From Apostichopus japonicus (lineage: Eukaryota > Echinodermata > Holothuroidea > Aspidochirotida > Stichopodidae), in assembly GCF_037975245.1 (NCBI RefSeq), contig NC_092579.1, positions 14,890,178 through 14,954,177 of the forward strand: a stretch of DNA of 64,000 nt, in the 5' to 3' direction. Position 1 is the stretch's first letter. Each line of letters starts with the position of its first letter. The notes below the pieces were generated by a model. It made no database searches and was not told the origin of the DNA. It saw only the letters and a program-made list of their open reading frames with translations. The translations under genes and the position numbers were made by a program. Shown one piece after another: positions 22,601-30,251 of the stretch.

Positions 22601-23405
22601 GCAGTCATCAACTACTGTATTCATAAAGTTTTGCTTAGTCTACATTCAAATTTTGTATGTGTATATAAAACAGGATTATACCATATATACTATGTAATGG
22701 CAGCATGCAATGGTTCATGGTATTGTCAGATGACAACTGAGTTTTGGTATTCACTACTTAGGTGAATCTAGGCAATACAAGTATGATGGTATACAGTGAA
22801 TTCAAATGCAGCAAATTGAAAAAGTAGTTACAATTTGACTAATAAAAACAGCAACTACAGTGTCTGTCCATGCAGCTACATATTTATAACACAGTACGCG
22901 AATTTAGGGAACTCGCAAAATGACCATAATTAACAACTTTACTTTCGAAGTAAAGTTTGCTTATTTCAATTGTTATAATGTTTTCATGGATATTCTAAGA
23001 TCTACCACTGAGTAACATAAGAAACATATCAGTTTAAACTTTAAAAGTTAGTTTCATAATATAGGCTAGCTAAGTTTAAGAATATCATAGTGATTTGTAA
23101 CAAATGACCTCATCTTTGCAAAATGCTGGGGAAGTTGAAAGGATTTTTTCCCACAATTTTAGCAGAAGGGGTACACTCGGCTTGCCAAACTTGTTCATGT
23201 TACGCCTTTGAAAGTGTAACGTCAGTCCTAACTCAGGCTAGGCCTTTGGCTATCTGTAACTTACACTAAGTTACTGTACATTATAACTAGTATACTGCTA
23301 CTACTAGGAATAGGCAGGCTAGGAATAGGATGTAGTGAGGGAATACATCACCTTTGCGGAGGAGTGACCGGTACTAGTTATTCTAGCGGCGATTGAAGAC
23401 AACAT
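13531..23405 (-). CDS. PDHA1: Pyruvate dehydrogenase E1 component subunit alpha, mitochondrial; complete, 9 exons
   Basis: The thiamine-diphosphate-dependent subunit of the pyruvate dehydrogenase complex, which decarboxylates pyruvate in the mitochondrial matrix. CDS joins complement(23352-23405, 22350-22418, 21318-21491, 19353-19479, 18158-18249, 17294-17542, 16346-16417, 15086-15262, 13531-13692): 391 codons plus TGA, close to the ~390 aa of animal orthologues. All introns are GT-AG and phases agree. Residues 1-34 lack acidic residues and carry RCYSS near 27-31, fitting an R-3 mitochondrial cleavage site. The TPP motif runs from GDGAANQG (197-204) to ENN (225-227). [12 protein letters not shown] (289-300) keeps phosphoserine site 1 (Ser295) and site 2 (Ser302); the site 3 position is Ala234. 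The C-terminus is diverged (ends HTSS) but keeps the VRG motif. Exon starts were chosen by splice consensus, protein alignment from memory and phase. Confidence 0.96.
14560..14729 (-). mobile_element. TTAA-flanked MITE (piggyBac-like), copy 3, 5'-truncated
   Basis: It lies in the last PDHA intron. It matches about 170 bp of the copy at 18528-18893, from GCTGTATGTAT through ACCGGCATGAGACGT to TTCACTCCCTTTAA, and ends with TTAA at 14726-14729. The other end is missing. Confidence 0.78.
15086..15262 (-). CDS. PDHA1: PDHA exon 8 (phosphorylation loop)
   Basis: 59 codons. Contains [19 protein letters not shown], the regulatory loop phosphorylated by pyruvate dehydrogenase kinases, with sites 1 and 2 intact. 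It ends at EEELK before the donor GTATTG. Confidence 0.97.
16346..16417 (-). CDS. PDHA1: PDHA exon 7
   Basis: 24 codons ([20 protein letters not shown]...) between acceptor CTCTTCAG and donor GTAAGAG, phase 0 at both ends. Confidence 0.96.
16570..17258. repeat. Tandem duplication inside PDHA intron 6
   Basis: Two adjacent copies about 349 bp apart (16570-16918 and 16919 to about 17258). Landmarks repeat in order: TTTTTGTTTTTAATTATTAG, CAAAGATCTATCATTGG, ACATTGACACCACTTCTGAG, AAAACTTGGATTCTTC, CCTTTCCCGATGTGA. Copies differ by scattered substitutions, so the duplication is not recent. It ends about 35 bp from exon 6. Confidence 0.88.
17294..17542 (-). CDS. PDHA1: PDHA exon 6 (thiamine-diphosphate motif)
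   Basis: 83 codons from acceptor TATTTGCAG to donor GTAAGA. Contains [19 protein letters not shown] and [11 protein letters not shown] (the TPP/Mg2+ fold), then [10 protein letters not shown]. The position equivalent to human phosphorylation site 3 reads alanine (GTAVDR). Confidence 0.97.
18158..18249 (-). CDS. PDHA1: PDHA exon 5
   Basis: 92 bp, phase 1 to phase 0. Reads [19 protein letters not shown] then [12 protein letters not shown]. The glycine/lysine-rich [11 protein letters not shown] block is diagnostic of E1-alpha. Confidence 0.96.
18528..18893 (-). mobile_element. TTAA-flanked MITE (piggyBac-like), copy 2, complete
   Basis: A 366 bp non-coding element in PDHA intron 4, bounded by TTAA (18528-18531, 18890-18893). 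It is the reverse complement of the copy at 4256-4618. Ends AAAGGCATTGAAGAGTC and (complement) AAAGGGTGTGAAGACTC form its imperfect inverted repeats. Confidence 0.85.
19353..19479 (-). CDS. PDHA1: PDHA exon 4
   Basis: 127 bp, entering in phase 0 and leaving in phase 1. Reads [27 protein letters not shown] and ILAELTG. YRAHG belongs to the conserved E1-alpha active-site region. Confidence 0.96.
20458..21130. repeat. Degenerate tandem repeat in PDHA intron 3
   Basis: Three adjacent copies of about 115-120 bp begin near 20780, 20902 and 21012 (AGTTTGTAGCTTCAACAG, GATGATAGATGA, TCTCTGATATATG, TTTAGCAGGTCT). A fourth, more degenerate copy begins near 20458. Confidence 0.75.
21318..21491 (-). CDS. 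PDHA1: PDHA exon 3 (E1-alpha N-terminal region)
   Basis: 58 codons from acceptor TTTTACACAG to donor GTAAAG. Reads [21 protein letters not shown] and [11 protein letters not shown], the conserved E1-alpha N-terminal helices. Confidence 0.96.
21950..22235 (-). mobile_element. tRNA-derived SINE
   Basis: On the minus strand an A-box-like GTGGCCGAGTGGATAT (about 22200-22182) is followed at tRNA-like spacing by a B-box GGTTCGGGGTTCGATTCC (22138-22121). The body after it reads GGGTTTTTCATCCAAGAG and CAGTTTTCCCATCTGAAATG. A second partial head (CACTCAGCCACAGCACC) sits at 22211-22229. The head resembles a leucine/serine-type tRNA but has extra sequence and no complete cloverleaf, so it is a SINE, not a tRNA gene. 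The 3' limit is approximate. Confidence 0.72.
22350..22418 (-). CDS. PDHA1: PDHA exon 2 (end of transit peptide)
   Basis: The acceptor TCTATAG precedes 23 codons ([19 protein letters not shown]...), followed by the donor GTAAGT. It joins exon 3 in phase 0. It carries the likely processing-peptidase site (RCY then S). Confidence 0.9.
23352..23405 (-). CDS. PDHA1: PDHA exon 1 (start codon, transit peptide)
   Basis: ATG at 23405-23403 opens [18 protein letters not shown], then the donor GTGATG. The 18 codons lack acidic residues, as expected for a mitochondrial presequence. Phase 0. The 5' untranslated leader lies above 23405 but its start is not visible. Confidence 0.88.
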
Positions 23406-23780
23406 TTTGCAGCTAAGTGTTACAGGTTAGCATAAAACAAAAAGGTTCCCTAACATTACTTAATTAGCCTAGCTGATGGTAATGCTTCAAGCGTAATTTA
23501 CACTGCTCACACTGTACTAATTGCAACGCAGTCAACAACACAATAAATGTATGATGTGCTGTTATCAGTATCAGACCTCGGAGACACCGCTGCGAAGTTA
23601 GTTACTTATTCCGCGTTCCTCGTTAATACATTCGCGAATGAGTAACTGCTACCTATTCAGTTACTTATTCGACAATGCTATCGACGTAATACCTATGGCA
23701 AACCGAATGCTATCTTACAAGATGTGCAAGATTTGGTCATAGAAAGCCAGATTTTAGTGTATTTTCCGAAAATAAAAGAG
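23406..23780 (-). promoter_or_regulatory. Probable PDHA 5' leader and promoter interval
   Basis: The stretch between the start codon and the tandem array must hold the transcription start if the leader is not spliced further. It has a short relatively GC-richer part near 23350-23400 and a few CG dinucleotides (GCGTTCCTCG, TTCGCGAATG near 23610-23640). No TATA element was seen at a convincing distance. The placement is inferred from position alone. Confidence 0.35.
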
Positions 23781-23793
23781 GTTTATCTATGGG

Positions 23794-25935
23794 TCATATG
23801 AACTCTAAGGATGATTTAGAAAACTCCCACAATGCGTTTTGCCCGGTCCAAATAATACTTGACCAATCCTAATGACCACTACACTATCACTTCTTATGAA
23901 TGAAACCGGACCATGGAAATCTTTTGGCCCAAATCAAAGCCAGCACGCCTTGGACCACCTAACCAATGGGTCATATCAACTCTAAATACAAGGTAGAAGG
24001 GTCCCACAATGCACTTTACTTTGTCCAAAGAGTGCTGGACCAATTCAAATGACCACTACATCATCACTTCTTAAATGAATGTAACGGGACGACGAAAAAA
24101 AAAACCTTTCGGCCCTAGTCAAGACCAGCACGCCCTGGACCACCTAACCAATGGGTCATACGAATGCTAAGGGCAATGTAGAAGAATACCATAATGCGTA
24201 TTGCCCGGTCCAAAGAGTGCTTGACCAATTCAAATGACCATTATACCGTCACTTCTTAAATGAACACAAAGGGACCACGAAAAGCTTTGGGCCATAATCA
24301 AGACCAGCACACCAATGGGTCATTAAATTCTCAGGACAGTGTAGAAGAATACCATATAATGCGTCTTGCCCGGTCCAAATGGTGCTTGACTATTCCAATG
24401 ACCATTACATCTTCACTTCTTAAATTAATGAAACGTGACCACAAAAAAAGGGTTGGCCCTAATCAAGACCAGCACGCTGGACCACCTAACCAATGGGTCA
24501 AATGAACACTAATGACAATGTAGAAGAGTACCATGTTGCGTCTTACCCGGTCCAAAGAGTGATTGACTAATTCAAATGACCATTACAACGTCACTTCTTA
24601 AATGAACACAAAGGGACAACGGCAAAGCTTTGGGCCCTTATCCATCCAGGACGCCTTGGACCACCTAACCAATGCGTCATATTAACTCTAATGAAAATGT
24701 AGAAGTGTACCATGATACGTCCTGCCCGGTCCAAAGAGTGTTTGACCAATTTAAATGACCACGACATCATGATTTCTTAAATTAATGTAACAGGACCACG
24801 AAAAAGCTTTGGGCACTAATCCATCCAGCACGCCTTAAATCACCAAACCGATGGTTAACATGAACTCTGCTAACAATGTAGAAGAGTACCAAATTTCGTT
24901 TTACCCGGTCCAAAGAGTGATTGACCAATTCAAACGACCATTACATCATCACTTCTTAAATGAACTGAACACAAAAGGACAACGAAAAAGCTTTGGGCCC
25001 TCATCCATCCAGCACACTTTAGACCACCTAACCAATGGGTCAAATGAACTCTAATGGCAATGTAGAAGAGTACCATAATGCGTCTTGCCCGGTCCAAAGA
25101 GTGCTACGTGCTAGACCAATTTAAATGACCAATACATCATAACTTATTAAATTAATGTAACGGAACCACGAAAAAGCATTGGGCCATAATCCATCCAGCA
25201 CGCCTTGGATCACCAATCCGATGGGCAACATGAACTCTAAGGACAATGTAACAGAGTACCATAATGCGTCTTGCCCGGTCCAAAGAGTGCTAGACCGATT
25301 TAAATGACCACTACATCATAACTTATTAAATTAATGTAACGGAACCACGAAAAAGCATTGGGCCATAATTCATCCAGCACGCATTGGATCTCCAAACCGA
25401 TGGGTAACATGAACTCTTAGCAAGGGCGTAGGAACCGGGGGGGCTGGGGGGGGGCGCCAGCCCCCCAGTGAAAATTATGGGGGGGCGGAAGTATCGTTCC
25501 GCCCCCCCGCTCCGCAAGTCAGAAAACCCCTTTTTCATTTCCAAATAAGAAAAAAATCTCATTTGAAGCACCAAATTGCATCTAAGGCCAGGTGAAAATG
25601 CAAAATTCTTTACAAAATGGAGTGGGTGTTGAAGTGTGCTATATTGCACCAAATTGCATCTGAGGCCACCTGGAAATGCAAAATAATTCCAAAGGGGAGG
25701 GGGACACCCCCTCCCCTTAGACCCCTCCCCCAGGCCGGCCATCAGTCTTCAGCCCCCCACTCAAAAGTACCTTCCTACGCCACTGACTCTTAGGACAATG
25801 TAGAAGAGTACCATCATGCATCTTGCCCGGTCCAAAGAGTGCTAGACCAATTTAAATGACCACTACATCATAACTTCTTAAATTAATGTAACGGGACCAC
25901 GAAAAAGCTTTGGGCCCTAATCCGTCCAACATGCT
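23794..25935. repeat. Tandem array, about 178 bp unit, ten copies
   Basis: Units start at about 23794, 23967, 24151, 24317, 24495, 24674, 24853, 25036, 25223 and 25401, marked by GGGTCATATGAACTCTAAGG-like starts, CTTGCCCGGTCCAAAGAGTG and CACGAAAAAGCTTTGGGCC. Unit length varies from 166 to 187 bp with moderate divergence. It begins about 390 bp upstream of the PDHA start codon. The tenth unit is interrupted by a MITE. Non-coding; small open frames follow the repeat. Confidence 0.92.
25421..25785. mobile_element. hAT-type MITE inserted in the 178 bp array
   Basis: A 365 bp element with ends CAAGGGCGTAGGAACC and (complement) CAGTGGCGTAGGAAGGTAC. A perfect duplication ACTCTTAG (25413-25420, 25786-25793) falls inside the array unit, and removing the element and one duplicate restores it. 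Contains G/C-runs near both ends. The 138-codon minus frame through it is repeat read-through. Confidence 0.93.
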
Positions 25936-26826
25936 TCAAAAATGTATACAATGTGAAATTCAACTAACGTTTTGTGTCACCTGCAGTGTTTAAAGTATTT
26001 AATAGACAACTTTCGGTGAAAATAAGCCCATTTTCATAGATTGGTTAGAACGAAATCTTTCACGTTGAAAGTGCATGCTAATGTATGAAGCTTTCTGCAG
26101 GTACATGAAATCTGGTCAGTTTATTTGGTCTTTACTTAGGTCCATTTGCAACAAGAGTCCATCAAATTACATATTTTGGATGGAACCCCCCCCCCCCCCC
26201 CAATAACTTGATTTTTCACTTGAAATCTTCATATACAAGTTTTTCAAAGTTAAAACAGTTCTCCAAAGTACAAATCACGTATATTCGAGTTCAACAAAGA
26301 CTAAATTTTATGTTAAAACAATCAGATGTGATACTCTGGTGTCTCAAACTTTAATTGGTACCTTTTCCTGTTACTACATACTTGGATTTTCCTATAGTTC
26401 TGTTGTCCAAATTTAAAGAAAAGACCTCAGACGGTCCATTAAGTCAAGCTATATTTAAAGAAAACACTCTTTCGAGTTGAAAGGGATGACTTTTTAATAA
26501 TTTAACATAAAAATGACTGTAAAAATGGCCGCTTAGTGTCAGTTTCTCTACCCCAGGATTCCTGTGGTTTAACTGTGTAAAGTATAGCACTGCACCCTAA
26601 GTCAATGGAGTTATTATTTTTTTGCTATGAAGCCCGCCCCCAAAATTTAAACTGACCAGGGCGTTCATAAAAAGGAAAAATACTAATAATTAGGTCACCA
26701 CTCAATGGATTGTACTGAAGTTTATATATATATTTTGCAAACTGTTCAAGTTATTAATTGATATAAATTTCGTCTTTTAACTCGGAATTCAAAAGTTATA
26801 CAAAGAATTAAATTTTGCCAAATTTG
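25936..26826. other. Intergenic; nothing recognised
   Basis: AT-rich sequence with a 16 bp C-run (26187-26202) and no motif-bearing open frames or element ends. Confidence 0.5.
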
Positions 26827-27112
26827 GGGGTTCAGAGCGGATCAGTCGGTTCTTGTTTGGTGCCCAGGTTCTTTCCCTGTTGACTTTTCTTAAAAGTATT
26901 ATTATGTTCCCTCTTCTAAGTGGAATCGAGATACACCCGTGACGGTGATCACACAGTCACAGATTTGACGCAGGGGACTGGGGTTGAGAACGGATCAGTC
27001 GGTTCTTTATTTGGTGCCCATGTTCTTTCTTGTGTGACTTTTCTTAAAAATCGAAAGCAATCGCTTCTTCGTCCTCTGGCTAAGAAGTAAGATCATGTGT
27101 AGCATTTGTGTC
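26827..27112 (+). repeat. U2-snRNA-headed repeat modules, upstream cluster
   Basis: It contains two copies of a tail module (26827-26893, 26967-27049: GAGCGGATCAGTCGGTTCTT, GGTGCCCAGGTTCTTTCC, GACTTTTCTTAAAA). A body (GAATCGAGATACACCCGTGA, ATCACACAGTCACAG) lies between them, and a U2-like head at 27060-27112 (ATCGCTTCTTCG, CTCTGGCTAAG, AGATCATGTGTAGCATTTG). The head parallels the first ~45 nt of U2 snRNA but has a short insertion, and the branch-site-pairing GTAGTA reads GTAGCA. Confidence 0.6.
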
Positions 27113-27571
27113 TACGGGAATCTGCCAATTTGCATAAATGCATAAGTTTGCATAATTGTAAAACGTGTACCCTCGCATTAGTTGAATTTCACCTGTATGA
27201 TCGCGGAATATAATAGTAAGTTATCTTTTGTGCATCATGATATCACGCGACGAACGTAGAATGTATATTTTAATATGACGTTAACTTAGAAAAGAACGAA
27301 TCACAAAATAGCATTCGTCTTTTAATGAGTTAAACATATCTTAAGCCGGATAATTTATGATATTATAGAATTGTGTAACATTTATCCTAAATGTAGTAAT
27401 TAACCTTCCCAAATAGTTGAAATAATCATCTTAATGGATGTTAAACTTATATTAAGCTAATTTTGTGATACACATTACTGTCAGTTGATTGGTGACAGTA
27501 TAGGCAGGATGAGAGGGGCATGGTTTTCTCTCTTGTACAAGTCCTATATGTTCTTGTATGAGTATAGTCTT

Positions 27572-27762
27572 TTCGCTTCTCGGCCTTTTGACTAAGATCA
27601 TGTAATAGTATCTGTTTCCTTTCGAGGGGAATGGTGATGTACACCCGACGATGAACACACAGTCACAGTCCCGATGCAAGGGGACTGGGGCTGAGAGCGG
27701 ATCAGTCGTTTGGTAGTTTGGTTTCGTGCCCAGGTTCTTTCCTGGGCGACTTTTCCTTAAAA
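27572..27762 (+). ncRNA. U2-snRNA-like unit (pseudogene or snRNA-headed SINE)
   Basis: The head TTCGCTTCTCGGCCTTTTGA then CTAAGATCATGT is almost the canonical 5' end of U2 snRNA (27572-27617). Downstream sequence is unlike U2: body GGAATGGTGATGTACACCCG, then tail GAGCGGATCAGTCG and GTGCCCAGG-TTCTTT-CCTGGGC, which can form a 7 bp stem with a 6 nt loop. Total length is about 190 nt, near that of U2. GTAGTA is interrupted (GTAATAGTA) and no Sm-site or U2 3' domain was recognised, so it is not a working U2. An snRNA-headed SINE or old pseudogene is likeliest. Confidence 0.6.
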
Positions 27763-27800
27763 AAAAGTCTTTTCGCTACTGATCTGATGAGTACCCAATA

Positions 27801-28349
27801 CACCCCGCGAACCGGTTGTCCCCTATATGCTTCAGTACACCGTTGTGTACCCCGGCACCCCATGAGCAGGTTTCCCCCTGTATGCTTCAGTACACCGTTG
27901 TGTACCCCGGCACCCCGTGAACAGGTTGTCCCCTGTATGCTTCAGTAGACTGTTGTGTACCCCGGCACCCCGTGTACCGGTTTCCCCCTGTATGCTTCAG
28001 TGCACCGTTGTGTACCTCGGCACCCCGTGAACCGGTTGACCCCTGTCTGCTTCAGTAGACTGTTGTGTACACCGGCACCCCATGAGCAGGTTTCCCCCTG
28101 TATGCTTCAGTACACCGTTGTGTACCCCGGCACCCCATGAGCAGGTTTCCCCCTGTATGCTTCAGAACACTGTTGTGTACCTCGGCACCGCGTGAACCGG
28201 TTGTCCCCTGTATGCTTCAGTAGACTGTTGTGTACCCCGGCACCCCGTGTACCGGTTTCCCCCTGTATGCTTCAGTACACCGTTGTGTACCCCGGCACCC
28301 CGTGAACAGGTTGCCCCTGTATGCTTCAGTACACCGTTGTGTACCTCTA
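27801..28349. repeat. Minisatellite, ten units of 55 bp
   Basis: Units begin at 27801, 27856, 27911, 27966, 28021, 28076, 28131, 28186, 28241 and 28296; the last is one base short. Consensus parts: CACCCCGTGAACCGGTTG, TCCCCTGTATGCTTCAG, TACACCGTTGTGTACCCCGG. Two subtypes (..CCGGTTG.. and ..CAGGTTTCC..) interleave. Because 55 is not a multiple of three, open frames through it read the repeat in different phases; no protein is inferred. Confidence 0.95.
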
Positions 28350-29424
28350 CTAATTTAAATAAATTACACAAAAACTCAATTTCTCGTTCATTTCTTACTC
28401 ATTTATTTAGTGCAATCGTTCAGCAGACAGACACAGATTAGTTCGTACTGTTTGACACGAGATTTCCTTCCTAGGGTTGGTGAGTAGCGGTGTACCTAAA
28501 ATTGTGTGTGTTTGAGGGAGGGGGAGGGGGTAAGTTTGAAAATATTTTTTATCATGTCCTGAATTAATATTCATATAATCATAAATTAAAACATGTATAC
28601 TCCCCCTGGTTGAGATTCATTACCGAAATACGGTCAGAAACGGTCGAAAACGGTACAGTACATACATGGCTACCTTTGTTAAAACGCTGGACCTCCTCAT
28701 TTATTCCGGCAAAGTATCAAGCCTAGGATAACGAGAGATCGGTTTAGTGATGTATAAAAATCGATTCTAACATATGGTTATGTAAATGCAAAAAATGATG
28801 TATACAGTTGTCTAATTCTACCCCTGTTAATGAAAAAAAAATCCACTAAACCATTTACCCTTCCTCGACTGAAGATAGGGGAAGCGGGCATTCCTCTTGC
28901 GCACGCTACTGCTAATGTTATACATTGACCCTGAATACAGAGGCCCTAACATGAAAACGTACGAGATATTTAACAGTTATGATCCGATGGTGTGACGCCC
29001 GGAGGAGCGTCACGTAAACGCCTCCGTACATAGGTGGTATCACTGCTGGAGTAGTCCTGTTTGTGTGTATTGTTTTATTGTTCTCTGAGGGTCTGTTTGA
29101 TCTAATATCTTTTATATGTATAGTGATCGAATTGTTGAAATTTCTCATGCTATTTTATTCCTTTGTTTCCGTCTCCCTTTCAGTGACAAAAGTCTTGTTC
29201 CTTTGTAGCTATGTGGAATGTTCGAGCCACGCGAAGATCCGCGGTTTCGAGTCAGTATTTGTATTAAGTTATTAGCACTTGTTGCAATTTTGGTTTCCAA
29301 GAGTGTGTTATGTTTTTGGTGTTAGCCGCTGCCCAGTGAGGTCCGTTGGCCAGTTCGTTAAGTAAGTTAAATGTTCTTTATAGTTTAAGCAAGTCCGAGT
29401 CTTTTTTCTTATAATATTGTGGGC
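28350..29424. other. Intergenic; no gene recognised
   Basis: Contains a short perfect-stem palindrome at about 28993-29014 (GTGACGC..GCGTCAC) and otherwise AT-rich sequence. Open frames such as 28918-29148 (minus) and 29063-29275 (plus) overlap and carry no motifs. Confidence 0.45.
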
Positions 29425-29432
29425 GTATTTCC

Positions 29433-29806
29433 CAGTGGCGGAGCGTCCATACAGTCAGAGGGGGCGGATGCCCCCCCCCCCCCCTGACGGACTCAAATGG
29501 ACTGCTGGCGCCCTTTTCAGCTCTTTACCACTTTTTACTTATTCGCGATTATTGACTTTTTTATTGCGCTCTCAAATACCTATTGACATTTGTCACGTTT
29601 TGTTGGTGTAATTTTCTAACAAAATGGCGATGACACCTATTTATTCTTCGTTTATCTGCAAATTAGCAAGGCCCGGAAAGGGTCCTTTCCGGTGATCTAG
29701 GGAGTATCTTTACCCAACCTGTGGTGGCGCTCCGCTTAGATAGTGTCGAAAGCGCCCCTACAGACCATTCTCGCCCCCCTGACCAATACCCCTAGCTCCG
29801 CCACTG
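29433..29806 (+). mobile_element. hAT-type MITE, family A, complete reference copy
   Basis: 374 bp from CAGTGGCGGAGCGTCCATAC to the complement of CAGTGGCGGAGCTAGGGG. Flanks GTATTTCC (29425-29432) and GTATTCCC (29807-29814) match at 7 of 8. It includes a C-run and the core module (TTTCCGGTGATCTAGGGAG through TGGTGGCGCTCCGCTTAGAT). Other copies: 577-807, 1116-1511 and the split copy at 1878/6234. Confidence 0.88.
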
Positions 29807-29850
29807 GTATTCCCCGTTTGTCTGAATCCCTTTAAATTATTACTCTAAAC

Positions 29851-30243
29851 CAGGGTTGTCCAACCTACGGCCCGCGGGCCACAGTCCGGCCCGCCGCAGG
29901 GTTGCGTCCGGCCCGCCAGAGATGCTCTACTGTGCGAAATTTTAGTGAGCAGATTTATTGATAACAATTTGAAGCTATATAATCAATCATTCGAACATTC
30001 TGGGTCCAAAAAACTGCATACAGGTCAGTTTGTGTGACACTCTCTCAGCGGAGGAGGGGGCGGCTGAACTTTATTCATCTGTTTTATCAGGAAGGAAAAT
30101 AAATCAGTGCGCACCGCGCGCCGTGCTCACATTTTGTTGCCTTGGGCTTCGGGCCAAAAAATCGAGCGTAGGGTTCATGCGGCCCCCTCCTTCATCAAAA
30201 TCATTCCATGTGGCCCTCCTCTGCAAAAGGTTGGACAACCCTG
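29851..30243 (+). mobile_element. hAT-type element with CAGGGTTGTCCAACC ends
   Basis: 393 bp with terminal inverted repeats CAGGGTTGTCCAACCT and (complement) CAGGGTTGTCCAACCTTTTG. A perfect 8 bp duplication CTCTAAAC lies at 29843-29850 and 30244-30251. The left part has the GGCCCGCGGGCC-type palindrome often seen in hAT elements with this end style. The overlapping plus frames (30030-30449, 30107-30442) cross its right end into host DNA and are not genes. Confidence 0.93.
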
Positions 30244-30251
30244 CTCTAAAC

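Noticed and set aside
25326-25742. 138-codon minus frame
   Set aside because: It spans the array unit and the inserted MITE with its C/G runs; a mosaic of repeats.
27572-27762. Functional U2 snRNA gene
   Set aside because: Only the first ~45 nt match, GTAGTA is interrupted, and the expected 3' stem-loops and Sm site are not seen.
27718-28371. Open frames over 27.7-28.4 kb with repeated cysteine/proline motifs
   Set aside because: They read the 55 bp minisatellite in successive phases on both strands; no independent coding evidence.
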